Source of the DNA: Micromonospora sp. R77
GTDB lineage: Bacteria > Actinomycetota > Actinomycetes > Mycobacteriales > Micromonosporaceae
Direction: 5' to 3'
Length of the DNA stretch: 64,000 nt
Assembly: GCF_022747945.1 (NCBI RefSeq)
Contig: NZ_JALDST010000001.1
Coordinates: 6,200,001 to 6,264,000 of the forward strand
A program made the position numbers and the translations under genes. The notes under the pieces were generated by a model, which did not search any database, was not told the DNA's origin, and worked only from the letters and a program-made list of their open reading frames with translations. Shown piece after piece: positions 10,384 to 19,655 of the stretch (the stretch's first letter is position 1; each line of letters starts with the position of its first letter).

Positions 10384-10827
10384 ATGCCCACCACCGACAG
10401 TGGGCGGCGCGCGGAACCACCCGCGCGCCGCCCACCCGAAACACCCGGCGAGCACCATCCTGCGATCGTGGCCCAGCTCCAGGAACGAGCCGAGAGCGCT
10501 CAGCTCAGACTCTCCGACCGGATCACCGCGTTCGCCGGATCGATGCAGTTCGTCTACCTGCACGCTGCGCTGTTCGCCGCGTGGATGATCGTCTTCGAGA
10601 AGAGTCCGTGGCCGACGCTGACGCTCGCCGTCAGTCTGGAGGCGATCTTCCTGTCGACGTTCGTCATGATCGGCCAGAACCGGCAGGCCGCGTTCCAGCA
10701 GGCGAAGGCCGACAGCGACTACGCGAACGTCGACCAGCTGCTGGAGGAGAACGTCCGGCTCACCCGGCTGGTCCACCAGCTGACGGTCGAGGTCCACGAG
10801 CACGTCATCCGCGATTCGGAGTCGTGA
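10384..10827 (+). CDS. DUF1003 membrane protein
   Basis: A 147-residue protein with the DUF1003 core LSDRITAFAGSMQFVYLHAA, then FAAWMIVF and LEAIFLSTFVMIGQNRQ, giving two membrane helices followed by an amphipathic coiled C-terminus (NVDQLLEENVRLTRLVHQL). The family is widespread and uncharacterised. Its ATG is 4 bp after the HdeD stop, so it is probably translationally coupled. The first 17 codons lie inside the repeat arm and are also found, orphaned, at 6657-6707. The N-terminal 20 residues are Arg/Pro-rich and poorly conserved-looking, so the true start could be the later GTG at 10468. Confidence 0.8.
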   Translation: MPTTDSGRRAEPPARRPPETPGEHHPAIVAQLQERAESAQLRLSDRITAFAGSMQFVYLHAALFAAWMIVFEKSPWPTLTLAVSLEAIFLSTFVMIGQNRQAAFQQAKADSDYANVDQLLEENVRLTRLVHQLTVEVHEHVIRDSES

Positions 10828-11057
10828 CGCCGGGACGATGGCGGGCGTCAGCGAAGCCCGCTGGGCCCCCAGGCGGGAAGACGTCCGGTGCGCCGAATGA
10901 TGGCCCACGGCGTGCCGCCTGGCACGAGGCGCTAAGGCGGAAGCCGGGCACCCCGGACTGTGTCCCGTGAACACCGACATAGGTGGCCGTCGGCCCCTCC
11001 AACGAGTTGTACCGGTGAGGCGCGCCGTCGAGGCCGTGCTGGAAGGCGAGGACGCGC

Positions 11058-13436
11058 ATGGCAGTGGACACGCAACCCCGACACGGTGTACGCGCCCCGC
11101 TGGTACTGACCGAGTACGAGGCCGGCCGTCGGAACCGGCGCCCCCTCGACGCCTTGATCCTCGGATCCATGGCGATTCTGGTGAGCCTCGCGGCCACGAT
11201 CGCGCACTCCGCCCCCCGCGAGGACCAGGCGGTGGGGCAGGCGGTGGTCACCGTCCTCGGATGGGCCGAGAACGTGTGCCGTGCGGCGGTGCTCTGCGCA
11301 CTCGTGCTCTCGGTGCTCCTCCTCCTGGTCATCGCCATGCGGCGGCGCTGGGCACTGCTCCGGGACGCGGCGATGGCGCTGGTCGTACTGGCCGGCACCG
11401 GCAGCGTCGTCGGGCGCATCGCCGGTGCTGACTGGCTGCCCATCGACGACGACCTGTGGTCACGATGGGGGTTCCCGGAATACCGGCTCGCGGCGGCCAT
11501 CGCGATCCTGACAGTGGTCGGGCCCGAACTCGTTCGCCCTGTCCGTGCCGTTCTCGCCGGACTCGTCGTCGCTGCCGGCGTCGGCCAGCTCGCGATCGGA
11601 TCAGCGCTGCCCTCCGGCGTCCTCGGCGCCGTGGCATTGGGCCTCGGCGCCGCAACGCTCGTCCGTCTCGTGTTCGGTTCCGCGGCCGGCGTCCCGCCGT
11701 CGGCGGAGGTTCGTGACTTGATGATCGAGGTCGGGGTCGAGCTCGACGACCTTCGACCGCTGGCGCGTCAGGAGATCGGGTCCGCGGTGTACGCCGGCCA
11801 CGACCACAGCGGCCGTCCGGTCCGCGTCAGGATCCTCGGACGCGACGCCCAGGACACGCAGCGGCTCGCCCGGCGGTGGCACCTGTTGGCATACCGCGAT
11901 CTGCGTCGCAGCGCCCCCGTGGGGCGTTTGGAGCAGGTCGAGCACGAGGCGTTGGCCACGCTCATGGCCAGCCGGGCGGGAGTGTGCGTTCCGGAGGTCG
12001 TCATCGCCGCGCTCGGAAGTGGGGGTGACGCTGGCCTGGTCACCCGACAGGCCGACCTCGATCCGCTCGAGCTGGTCCCGGGCGCCCAGGTCAACGACGA
12101 GACGCTCGTGCAGCTGTGGCGAGAGGTCGCGAGAATGCGCGGCGCAGGAATCTCGCATGGCCGGCTCAACGCGTCCCAGGTGATCGTCGATCACGAGGGT
12201 CGCCCAGTCATCGTCGGGCTTGCTGCCGCCACGATGGGCGCGCCGCAGCTGGCACTCGACATCGACGTGGCCGAGCTCCTCGTCTCCACCACCGTCCTGG
12301 TCGGCCCGGACCGCGCGCTGAAAGCGGCTGTCGGCGGTGCGGGCGTCAACGCCGTCAAGGGAGCGCTGCCCTACCTCCAACGCGCGGCGCTGACACCCCA
12401 CACGCGCGAGCGCGCCAGGTCCCACGAGGTCGCACTCCGAGAACTGCGGAGTGCGGCGGCCGCAGCGGCGGGGACTGATCCAGTCGAGATCGCGCCGATG
12501 GCCAGGATCCGGCCACGCAACGTGCTGCTCACCGCCGCTGTGCTGTTCTCCGTCTACGCCCTCGTCGCGCAGCTGGCCGACTTCGGCTTTGCGGCTGTCG
12601 CCGACAACCTGCGGCATGCCCAGCCGGCGTGGGTCGTCGTCGCGCTCGTCGTCTCGACTTTCGGACTCGTTCCCGAGGCCATCTCGCTGCGCGGGACTGT
12701 GGCCACGCCACTACCGCTGCTTCCCTGCGTCGTCTTCAAGTCGGGGCTCAAGGTTGTCAGCCTCACCGTTCCCGGCCCGGCCGGCACGGTGGCGGCGACA
12801 GTGCGCTTCGTACAGCGTATGGGCGGAACCGCGACCGAGGCGGTCGCATCCGGAGCGGTCGACGACGTCGCGGAGAAGGTCGTCCAGATTCTCCTGGTCG
12901 TTCTCATGCTGCCGTTCGTGCGAGAGGGCCTCAGCCATGTCCATCTCGATGTCGGCGACCCCGACTACAGGTTGGTCGCTGCGATCGTGGCGACGATCGT
13001 CGCCAGCGGGTTGGTGGTCGGGCTCGTCCCTGCGGTGCGCAAGAGAGTCGTCCCGCCTCTTCGCGAGGGCCTGCGCATCGTCGAGGTCGTGCTCCGTGAT
13101 CGCCGGAAACGGCTCGAGCTGTTCGGCGGGAACGCCCTCGGCGAGCTGACGTTCGCGCTCGGCCTCGGCGCCGTATGTCACGCCTACGGCGTCGGCCTCA
13201 CGATCGCCGAGCTACTCGTCATCAACATCGGCGCGTCCGTGCTCGCTGGCCTGATCCCCGCGCCCGGAGGGGTCGGGGTCGCCGAGGCGACGCTGACGGC
13301 GGCACTGATCGCGTTCGGCGTGGACGAGTCGACGGCATTCGCCATCGCCATCACCACGCGCCTCTGCACCCACTACCTCCCGCCCCTCTGGGGCTACCCC
13401 TCTCTCCTGTGGCTGAGAAGACAAGGATTCGTGTGA
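11058..13436 (+). CDS. Membrane-kinase-like-flippase (YbhN/LPG_synthase_TM) fusion protein
   Basis: A 792-residue three-part protein. Residues 30-215 are a membrane domain of about six helices. Residues 215-475 form a soluble domain resembling a protein-kinase fold (VYAGHDHSGRPVRVRILGRDAQD, a lone ISHGRLNASQVIVDHEGRPVIVGL where HGDLxxxNVL and DFG would lie). Residues 490-790 are a lysylphosphatidylglycerol-synthetase/flippase membrane domain of the UPF0104/YbhN type (ending NIGASVLAGLIPAPGGVGVAEATLTAALIA in two parts). HGRLNASQ in place of the catalytic HxD suggests a pseudokinase. Such fusions occur in actinobacteria; a role in moving or sensing envelope lipids is inferred. The ATG at 11058 follows GGAAGGCGAGG. 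Confidence 0.75.
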   Translation: MAVDTQPRHGVRAPLVLTEYEAGRRNRRPLDALILGSMAILVSLAATIAHSAPREDQAVGQAVVTVLGWAENVCRAAVLCALVLSVLLLLVIAMRRRWALLRDAAMALVVLAGTGSVVGRIAGADWLPIDDDLWSRWGFPEYRLAAAIAILTVVGPELVRPVRAVLAGLVVAAGVGQLAIGSALPSGVLGAVALGLGAATLVRLVFGSAAGVPPSAEVRDLMIEVGVELDDLRPLARQEIGSAVYAGHDHSGRPVRVRILGRDAQDTQRLARRWHLLAYRDLRRSAPVGRLEQVEHEALATLMASRAGVCVPEVVIAALGSGGDAGLVTRQADLDPLELVPGAQVNDETLVQLWREVARMRGAGISHGRLNASQVIVDHEGRPVIVGLAAATMGAPQLALDIDVAELLVSTTVLVGPDRALKAAVGGAGVNAVKGALPYLQRAALTPHTRERARSHEVALRELRSAAAAAAGTDPVEIAPMARIRPRNVLLTAAVLFSVYALVAQLADFGFAAVADNLRHAQPAWVVVALVVSTFGLVPEAISLRGTVATPLPLLPCVVFKSGLKVVSLTVPGPAGTVAATVRFVQRMGGTATEAVASGAVDDVAEKVVQILLVVLMLPFVREGLSHVHLDVGDPDYRLVAAIVATIVASGLVVGLVPAVRKRVVPPLREGLRIVEVVLRDRRKRLELFGGNALGELTFALGLGAVCHAYGVGLTIAELLVINIGASVLAGLIPAPGGVGVAEATLTAALIAFGVDESTAFAIAITTRLCTHYLPPLWGYPSLLWLRRQGFV

Positions 13437-13766
13437 TGCGGCCTCCGGCGCAGTTCGTCGGTCACTCGTCGTGGGCTCGACACGCCCTGCTGGTGAGCCC
13501 TCGCCACCGGGTTCACCAGCGCACGTCCTGGGTCGTGCCGCGCGCCGCCGGCCTGTCCCGTGCCGGCGGTCGGGAGTGTTCGTGCTGCTCCAACCATGTG
13601 GCCGTCGACGGCGGTCAGCGCGGCCACACCGGCGTTCGCCGACGCGGTGGCCTGGTTGCTCTCGGACCACGCCGGCTACATCCACGGCGCGGAGATCGCC
13701 GTCGACGGAGGCATCACGGCGACCCGTACCGGTTGAGTCGAGCCGTTCGAGCCCACGGACACCGCA
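13437..13766 (+). pseudogene. C-terminal stub of a short-chain dehydrogenase
   Basis: Bases 13635-13736 encode AVAWLLSDHAGYIHGAEI followed by AVDGG and a TGA, the standard C-terminus of classical SDR enzymes. It is preceded by unrelated sequence with no Rossmann fold or YxxxK. Nothing else in this 330-bp stretch looks like a gene. It is a deletion scar. Confidence 0.6.
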
Positions 13767-15431
13767 CTAGCGGCGGGGAAGGGTCCTCCACCAGGGCGCG
13801 TCGCAGGCTTCGGGCTTCTCGACCAGCTCGCTGAGGCGCAGCGCGGCGTAGAGTTGCGCAATCGTGGTGGTGGGCCGGATCTGCTCCAGGCCGACCTCAC
13901 GGGTGACGGCCTGGCGTAGCGCGGACCGGTCGGGCAGGTAGCGGGTGGGCTGGCCGAGTAGGCAGCCGGCCTCGGCGCGGTACCAGGTGTCGACGATGTT
14001 GGGACCGGCGGGCTGCTCGGTGGTGGACGACAGGCGTGCCTGGTCGACCGCCTCGACCAGGGCGTTGGTCAGACGCTGTTGGTCACCGCCGCCGCAGCCC
14101 GCGGTGGTGGCCACCAGCAACGCCATGTGGACCAGCCGGTAGCTGTTCTGGTGGGGCAGGTCCGTCGCGGCGCTGAGGGTGCGGCGCAGCTCGGTGGCCT
14201 GCTTCGGACAGAACCCGGGGTACGCCGACGCGAGGTAAGCCAGCGTCATGGTCGACGGCGGTTGTGCCTCCATGGCGGCGGTTGCCTGCTCGACGGTGGG
14301 TAGCTGCCGCCGGTCGTAGGCCAACGCCAGGATCGTCCGGTCCAGTAGGGTGAGTTCCGCCTGCCAGTTGGCCGGTTCGGGTGCCGAGCTGCCGAGGCGG
14401 CGCAGCAGGTCCACAGCGAGGGCGGTCTCCAGCGGATCGCCTTGGCCTACTCCGTCGACCAGTCGGGACTCCGAGCGGACGACTCGGCGCAGTGTCTCGA
14501 CCTGGTTCGCCGGGAGGGTGGCCCTGATCCCGGCCGACGCCATCGCGTCGACGACGGTGATCACCGTCCCCTGACCGATGGCGCCGCCCCGGTCGTACCG
14601 GGACTGGCCCAGCGTGGTCAGTACGGTACGCGCCAGGACGCCGAACGTTGCCCGGTCGATGATTCCGGCCTCGGCCAGCGGGGCGAGGTTGGCGACGGTG
14701 TCGAGTTGCTGGTCCAGTTCGGTGCCCGCGGCGGCGAGCCGGGCTCGGGCGGTGTCGGCCACCGGGGCGGGCAGCGGGCAGGGCCGCTTCGCGGCCGAGG
14801 CAACGATGGCGGAGGTCGCCGCGGTATCCACCGTCGCCGACCGGTCGCAGGGGAGCCGACCGGCGGCGCGCTCCAGGAGAGCGGCCAAGCCGGCAGGAGC
14901 GGGATCGCCGGTGTCCAGGATCTGCCGGGCGAGTTGGGCGGCGACCAACACCCGGCGAGGATCGCCGGGCGCCGCCGCCAGCGTCGACCCGGTCCAGGTC
15001 AGCATGGGGGCGAGCCGGTCAGTCGGGAGCCGGTCCAGGGCGTCGAGTGCCCGCAGCGCCTTGGTCAGGGCCAGCCAGCGGAAACCGTCCTCGTCCGCGG
15101 CCGGTTTTGTCGGCCACCAATCGGTGATCAGTACGACGGCGCGGTCCCGCTGCTCCTGCGGAAGCTGACCGGAGACGGCCAGCACCCGGACGGCGTCGGC
15201 ATAGAGGGTGGGGTCGGGGTCGATGGGTCCGGCCACCACTGGGTACGCCGGCCCCTGATAGATCAGGTCGGTGGCGCGTACGGCGGCCTGCTCGGCCCAG
15301 TGCGCGGTCAGGCCCGGGGGAACGGGGCGTTCCGGCCGCTGCGAGGGCTGCGACGCGGCCGGTGAACATCCCGCCAGCGTCACCAGCAAGACCGCGACGG
15401 CTGCGATCCGGCCCCTGCGCTTCCCCACCAT
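13767..15431 (-). CDS. Large exported lipoprotein of unknown function
   Basis: A 554-residue lipoprotein. It has a twin-positive n-region (MVGKRRGR), a hydrophobic core and the lipobox LAGC at about residues 18-21, so mature protein should be lipidated and face outward. The rest is helical and repeat-like, with cysteines scattered towards the C-terminus (YPGFCPKQ, AGCGGGDQQ, EAGCLLGQ, EACDAPWW). It has no catalytic motif I recognise. The second of two adjacent ATGs is chosen because GGAGG lies 5 bases before it. It is 117 bp downstream of the exported 237-residue protein, probably in one operon, and divergent from the SARP regulator at 16455. Confidence 0.75.
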   Translation of the reverse strand: MVGKRRGRIAAVAVLLVTLAGCSPAASQPSQRPERPVPPGLTAHWAEQAAVRATDLIYQGPAYPVVAGPIDPDPTLYADAVRVLAVSGQLPQEQRDRAVVLITDWWPTKPAADEDGFRWLALTKALRALDALDRLPTDRLAPMLTWTGSTLAAAPGDPRRVLVAAQLARQILDTGDPAPAGLAALLERAAGRLPCDRSATVDTAATSAIVASAAKRPCPLPAPVADTARARLAAAGTELDQQLDTVANLAPLAEAGIIDRATFGVLARTVLTTLGQSRYDRGGAIGQGTVITVVDAMASAGIRATLPANQVETLRRVVRSESRLVDGVGQGDPLETALAVDLLRRLGSSAPEPANWQAELTLLDRTILALAYDRRQLPTVEQATAAMEAQPPSTMTLAYLASAYPGFCPKQATELRRTLSAATDLPHQNSYRLVHMALLVATTAGCGGGDQQRLTNALVEAVDQARLSSTTEQPAGPNIVDTWYRAEAGCLLGQPTRYLPDRSALRQAVTREVGLEQIRPTTTIAQLYAALRLSELVEKPEACDAPWWRTLPRR

Positions 15432-15548
15432 CATGACCTCCACCACGAAGAAGAATCCGGTCGCTGGCGGCGCCGGGAGCCTGACCGTGCGCCCGACGGT
15501 GCGGAGCTCGGAAGGCTTCTCCGGACTCCGCACCCGGCACGGGAGCGC

Positions 15549-16262
15549 CTAGAAGTCGGTCTGCGGGATCTGGACCAGCAGCCGCCGGTACGCGTTGCTG
15601 GACGCGTACTCGATGGTGCTGCTGCTGGCGTGCTCGATCTTGGCGACGGAGTTGTTGTGCGGGAACTGGAGGTTGGTCCGGCTCTGCATCAGGTTGTTGG
15701 CGATCGGGGCCTGGCGGGTCATGGAGAGGTACACCTGGGTGGCGGTGACCTGAGACGGGTCGCTGGGGTTCCAGTCGAACAGACCCCAGGCGATGGAGAT
15801 GCTGCCGCCGCCGCTGCCGAGCGCCTTGAAGGTCTGGGTCAGCCGCATCCGCCGGTAACCGGAGCCGGTCCGCTGGTCCCAGACGTTGCTGACCCCTTGG
15901 ATCTGGGTGGGGTAATCGTTGCAGCAGCTCGGCGAGTAGTACGTGTACGTCGACTGGTACGCGCCCGTGCTGCCGAAGGTCGACGGGGTGCTGGAGTTGG
16001 TCTGCCACGACTCGCCCCGACGCGAGCAGGTGCGCAGACCGTTGTTGGTCTGGCAGGACGGCGTTCCGATCACAGTGGCCACCGGGTGGTCGGCGAAGGC
16101 GGGCACCGCCGGGAGCAGCGTCACCCCGACCACGGCGGCCAGGAGCAGCGCCAGGCGCGACGAACGGGCACGCACCACGGTGGCGCCCCGCGCGGCCGTC
16201 ACCAGGAGTGTGAGGAGGGACGGGAAGGGCCGCGTGGGGCGCGGCGTACGAGGGGATCTCAT
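15549..16262 (-). CDS. Exported protein of unknown function (237 aa)
   Basis: A long Sec-type signal (Arg-rich start, core LALLLAAVVGVTLLPAV, cleavage after AFA near residue 57) leads to a mature domain of about 180 residues. That domain is rich in Ser, Thr, Asn, Gln and Tyr with four cysteines (TPSCQT, RTCSRR, PSCCND). The predicted character is beta-rich and extracellular, with no known domain. The start at 16262 is preceded by AGAGGAAG. It is first in a probable operon with the lipoprotein at 13767, and its promoter region (16263-16454) is shared with the divergent SARP gene, a likely regulator. Confidence 0.75.
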   Translation of the reverse strand: MRSPRTPRPTRPFPSLLTLLVTAARGATVVRARSSRLALLLAAVVGVTLLPAVPAFADHPVATVIGTPSCQTNNGLRTCSRRGESWQTNSSTPSTFGSTGAYQSTYTYYSPSCCNDYPTQIQGVSNVWDQRTGSGYRRMRLTQTFKALGSGGGSISIAWGLFDWNPSDPSQVTATQVYLSMTRQAPIANNLMQSRTNLQFPHNNSVAKIEHASSSTIEYASSNAYRRLLVQIPQTDF

Positions 16263-16454
16263 GGACTTCTTCCTCTTCTCTGCCGGACCGGATCGGTTGG
16301 GGGATCGGCAGGCGGTGCCGGAGTGGCACCGACCAGGAGCAGTCTGGGGAAACCTCGTACCGGCGAACAAGACCCGGACCGGGCAGGTAAGGGCCGGGTA
16401 AGCGCCGCAACAACGCGCGGGACGTTTTGTCGATGAGATTCGATTGCCCATCGG

Positions 16455-18575
16455 GTGCCGGTACCGCACGATGGCAACGTGCCGGCTGATCCGCCATCAC
16501 CTGTCGCGCCGGCCTCGCAGTCGGCTTTCCTGTTCGGCGGCGTCCGTTGGGTCCGCGACGGCCGGGAACTGCCGGTGCCGGGGCAACAGCGGCGACTCCT
16601 GCTGGGTCTGCTCATGCTCTACGCCCCGGAGCCCGTCGGGCTGCCCCGGATCGTCGCCGCCATCTGCCCGGACCGTTCCGTCGCCGACGCCAAGCCCGCC
16701 CTGCACGTGCAGATTCATCGCCTTCGGCGCCTGCTGGAGCAACCCGGGTCGCCCGGCGAGCCGGTGCTGTCCACCTGCGACGGTGGGTACGCCCTACGCA
16801 TCGAGGCCCTCACCGTCGACGTGCGGGACTTCCGGTGCCAGGTCGACCGGGGGCTACGTCTGGTCGGCGAGGGCCGCCACGGAGCGGGCTCGGCGCTGCT
16901 GCGACAGGCGACGACGCTCTGGGCCGGCGACCCGTTCGGCGCCGCCTACCCGCGCGTCGGGCGGTGGCCGGAGGTGAGGGAGCTGGTCGAGGTCCGGCAG
17001 CGGGCGTTGGAGGCGCTCTTCGACGCCGAACTCGCCCTCGGCCGCCACGTCGACCTGGTGGCCGAGATACAGGAGGCGGTGGACCGGTATCCGGCCCGGG
17101 AACGGCTACGGGAACACCTGATGGTCGCGCTCTACCGCAGTGGCCGCCAGGTCGAGGCGGGGGAGTGCTACCGGGCGTACCGGTCGTGGAAGAACGCCAC
17201 CACGGGTCTGGAACCCGCGCCCCGCCTGGTCGAGTTGCACCGGGCGGTGCTGCGACACGACCCGTCGCTGCGGGCCGCCGAGGCGTCGACGCAGGGTGTG
17301 CACACCGCGCCCGTGCGGTCCGCCCTGCTGAGCGCCGCCGCCTTCGCCGAGCAGATGGGCGGCCACGGGCAGGTCGTCGAGTCGTTGCGGTTGCTCGTGA
17401 CCGGCCTCGGGTCCGACGACCCGGAGCGGGCCCGGCTCCTGCTCCGGCTGGCCGGTGCCCGGGCGCGGACCGCCGTCGGTGCCGGCACCGAGGAAGCGGA
17501 CGAGGCGCTGCGCCTCTTCACCGCCGACGGCGACCGGCTCGGGATCATCGAGACCGAGCTGACCCGCGCCCGGATCGCCTGGTGCGCCAGCCGGCACGGC
17601 GCGGCGCGGCAGTCGCTGACCCGGGCCCGGCAGCTGATGGCGGCGCTGCCGGGCGGTCCACCGCCGGGGTCCCTCATGACGTCGGCGGTGGGCCTGCTCG
17701 CGGTGACCGGGGAACCGGCCGCCGCGCTGGACCTGGCCGACGCCGCACTCCGGAACGACCGACACCGCGCCACCGGTTGGGAGAACGCCCGCCTGCTCAC
17801 CAACCGGGGGCTCGCCCGACAGCGGCTCGGCGACCCGGGCGCCCTCACCGACCACCGGTCGGCTGTCGCCCGGCACGAGGAGGCGGCCGGTTGGGTCGGC
17901 GTCTCCCTGCTCGTCAACGTCATGGATGCCGCGGCCAGACTCGGGGACCTTGGCGAGCACCGCCGGACGCTGGACCGCGCCGATGCGATGGCCCGGATAC
18001 GCGGCTCCTCCCTGGACCTGCGCTACCTCGACGCCGCTCGGGCCTGGAAGGAGTTCTGGGCCAACGATCTGACCGCCGCCGGCCGCCGGGTGCGGCGTTG
18101 GCTCAACGCCGACGACGACCACTTCCTCACCGACCGTTGCCTCTGCCTCGACGCCCGACTGCGTTTGATCGCCGGGGACCACGACGGCGCCGGCCGGGTC
18201 GCCGAACGGATGCTCGACCGGCTCGGTCGGGCCAGCCTGCGCGACGTCACCGTCACCGCACCGGTGATCGCCGCCGCGCTCGCCGTCCGCCGGGACCGAC
18301 CCGACCGTAGCGTCGGGGAGCTGGTGGAGCAGGCGCTCACCGCCGTCGGGTCGGGTTTCCTGCCGTCGGAGCTCGGCGTGGAGCTGCCGTACGCCATGCG
18401 GGCCTGCGGCATGCCACCGAGCGCGCTGGAGGCGATCGCGGCGAGCCCGTGGCGCGACGCGGCCCGCGCCTACCTGCGCGGCGACGGGCGTACGGCGGCC
18501 CACCTGTACGTCCGGATCGGTTCGCGCCCCGATGCGACGGCCGCCACCGGTACCCGGTCGGGCCTCGGCCGGTAG
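16455..18575 (+). CDS. SARP-family transcriptional regulator (BTAD domain, TPR)
   Basis: A 706-residue AfsR/SARP-type regulator. Residues 25-110 form the OmpR-like winged helix (FLFGGVRWVRDGRELPVPGQ, PALHVQIHRLRRLLEQPG). Residues 118-265 form the bacterial transcriptional activation domain (RQRALEALFDAELALGRH, YPARERLREHLMVALYRSGR). About 430 residues of TPR-like helices follow, with no P-loop between. SARPs bind direct heptamer repeats and usually activate specialised-metabolite or exported-protein genes. The GTG at 16455 is the outermost start and lacks a clear ribosome site; GTG at 16479 is an alternative. It is divergent from the exported protein/lipoprotein pair, its most likely target. 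Confidence 0.85.
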   Translation: MPVPHDGNVPADPPSPVAPASQSAFLFGGVRWVRDGRELPVPGQQRRLLLGLLMLYAPEPVGLPRIVAAICPDRSVADAKPALHVQIHRLRRLLEQPGSPGEPVLSTCDGGYALRIEALTVDVRDFRCQVDRGLRLVGEGRHGAGSALLRQATTLWAGDPFGAAYPRVGRWPEVRELVEVRQRALEALFDAELALGRHVDLVAEIQEAVDRYPARERLREHLMVALYRSGRQVEAGECYRAYRSWKNATTGLEPAPRLVELHRAVLRHDPSLRAAEASTQGVHTAPVRSALLSAAAFAEQMGGHGQVVESLRLLVTGLGSDDPERARLLLRLAGARARTAVGAGTEEADEALRLFTADGDRLGIIETELTRARIAWCASRHGAARQSLTRARQLMAALPGGPPPGSLMTSAVGLLAVTGEPAAALDLADAALRNDRHRATGWENARLLTNRGLARQRLGDPGALTDHRSAVARHEEAAGWVGVSLLVNVMDAAARLGDLGEHRRTLDRADAMARIRGSSLDLRYLDAARAWKEFWANDLTAAGRRVRRWLNADDDHFLTDRCLCLDARLRLIAGDHDGAGRVAERMLDRLGRASLRDVTVTAPVIAAALAVRRDRPDRSVGELVEQALTAVGSGFLPSELGVELPYAMRACGMPPSALEAIAASPWRDAARAYLRGDGRTAAHLYVRIGSRPDATAATGTRSGLGR

Positions 18576-18700
18576 GGGGCCGGGACCGTCAGTGAGAGAT
18601 GGGGTGACGGCTGTTCAACTCCATGTTCCGCCGGCTGGGGTGGCCGAACGGTCCGAGACCGGGGTCTTGACGTCGTCGACCCACCGGAAGCTGATGTTGA

Positions 18701-18980
18701 TCAGCGACAGGAAGGGCAGCCGAACTCCGCCCCTGAGCCCGCCCGTTCGGCCTCTCGGCTCTGCTCGAGGACGGACAGGATATTGCCGGCCGGGTCGGTG
18801 GACCAGGCGATCGTCGGCCCCTGCCCGCGCATGATCCCCTTCTCGTCCTGCGGCATCCCGTCCATCCCGTCGTCCCGCGTGACCCGCAGGCCGAGGGTGT
18901 GGCTCCCTGGCCACGTTCACCACCAACCTGGGCAACTCGGTGACGGGATACCTCGACCATTCCGACTTTGCCTGAGCCAA
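18701..18980 (-). pseudogene. Frameshifted VOC (glyoxalase-fold) protein remnant
   Basis: The last part encodes [18 protein letters not shown], then [18 protein letters not shown], the typical beta-strand and DPxGN signature ending a VOC domain. The beginning (MAQAKSEWSRYPVTEL) is in another frame, with the shift near 18890. Only half a module is present, so the gene is dead. Confidence 0.6.
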
Positions 18981-19055
18981 GGGCGCGTCGGCAACAGGCG
19001 GAAATAGGACCGGCTGCCGGGCACTGCACCCTGCACTTGCTCGGCCTGACTCCGT

Positions 19056-19089
19056 CCCGCCCGCCCGCCTGGCCAGGCGGGCGGGCGGG
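19056..19089. terminator. GC-rich hairpin terminator
   Basis: A perfect 34-bp palindrome with 17-base arms of CCCG repeats centred on GGCC, 18 bp beyond the stop of the exported-protein operon on the minus strand. There is no U-run, as is usual for actinobacterial terminators. Confidence 0.75.
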
Positions 19090-19107
19090 CGAGACCAAAC
19101 GGATCGA

Positions 19108-19533
19108 TCAGAGGGGAGTGACCTGGATGTTCGAGGGACTGTAGCCGTACACCCGCAGGGTCAACTTCTTGTACGCCCCTGTGTAGTTGAGGAAGGTTTC
19201 GGCGGGGACGCTGATCGTGCAGGTGGGACCCGTCCAACAGTTGCCCTGGTAGATGGGCCTGGCCTGCTTGCCGTCGGCCCACCAGCGGTAGTCGTAGAAA
19301 CCGGCGGCGACGGTGAACGTCGCGCTGACGGTGAACTGGACCTTGGTCGACACATCGATGACGTTGCCGAAGGCGATCGACGGGTAGGCGTCGAGCGTCA
19401 CCGTCGGGGCCAGAGCGGTCCGCGCCTCGGTGACGGACACCGGGGCCGCAGCCGCCGGGGCTGCGCCGGCTAGGAGGGCCAGCATCGCCCCGATGGCGAC
19501 GGCCGACCGACGCATGGCACCTGTTCGGAACAT
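19108..19533 (-). CDS. Small exported protein of unknown function (141 aa)
   Basis: The Sec signal MFRTGAMRRSAVAIGAMLAL... is cleaved about residue 30 after an Ala-rich stretch. The mature part of about 110 residues looks like one beta-sandwich: alternating strands, a WWADGK turn, and one cysteine pair (GNCWTGPTCT) that could form a short disulfide loop. AGGAGG lies 4 bases before the ATG. It is the last of four exported-protein genes on this strand, 122 bp from the third, and is followed by the hairpin at 19056. I do not recognise a family. Confidence 0.75.
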   Translation of the reverse strand: MFRTGAMRRSAVAIGAMLALLAGAAPAAAAPVSVTEARTALAPTVTLDAYPSIAFGNVIDVSTKVQFTVSATFTVAAGFYDYRWWADGKQARPIYQGNCWTGPTCTISVPAETFLNYTGAYKKLTLRVYGYSPSNIQVTPL

Positions 19534-19655
19534 GGAACCTCCTGGTGTGTGGGACGCCGCTGACGGCGTCTTGAGCCGTTCCGCTGGCGACGTGGTCCGC
19601 TCCGTGACCCGTCGTGATCCGTCGGCTGGGACAGGCCGCTCGCCGCGCAGGGCTG

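Larger units (their letters stand above)
9182..10436. repeat. Right arm of 1,255-bp perfect inverted repeat (ancestral copy)
   Basis: Reverse complement of 6655-7909. It contains the coiled-coil gene, the HdeD/DUF308 gene and the first 53 bp of an intact DUF1003 gene that continues past the repeat edge at 10436. An intact gene crossing this edge, against a truncated one at the other edge, marks this arm as the original. Confidence 0.9.

Noticed and set aside
19056..19089. GC palindrome as part of a CRISPR or repeat array
   Set aside because: Single copy directly after an operon; it behaves as a terminator hairpin.
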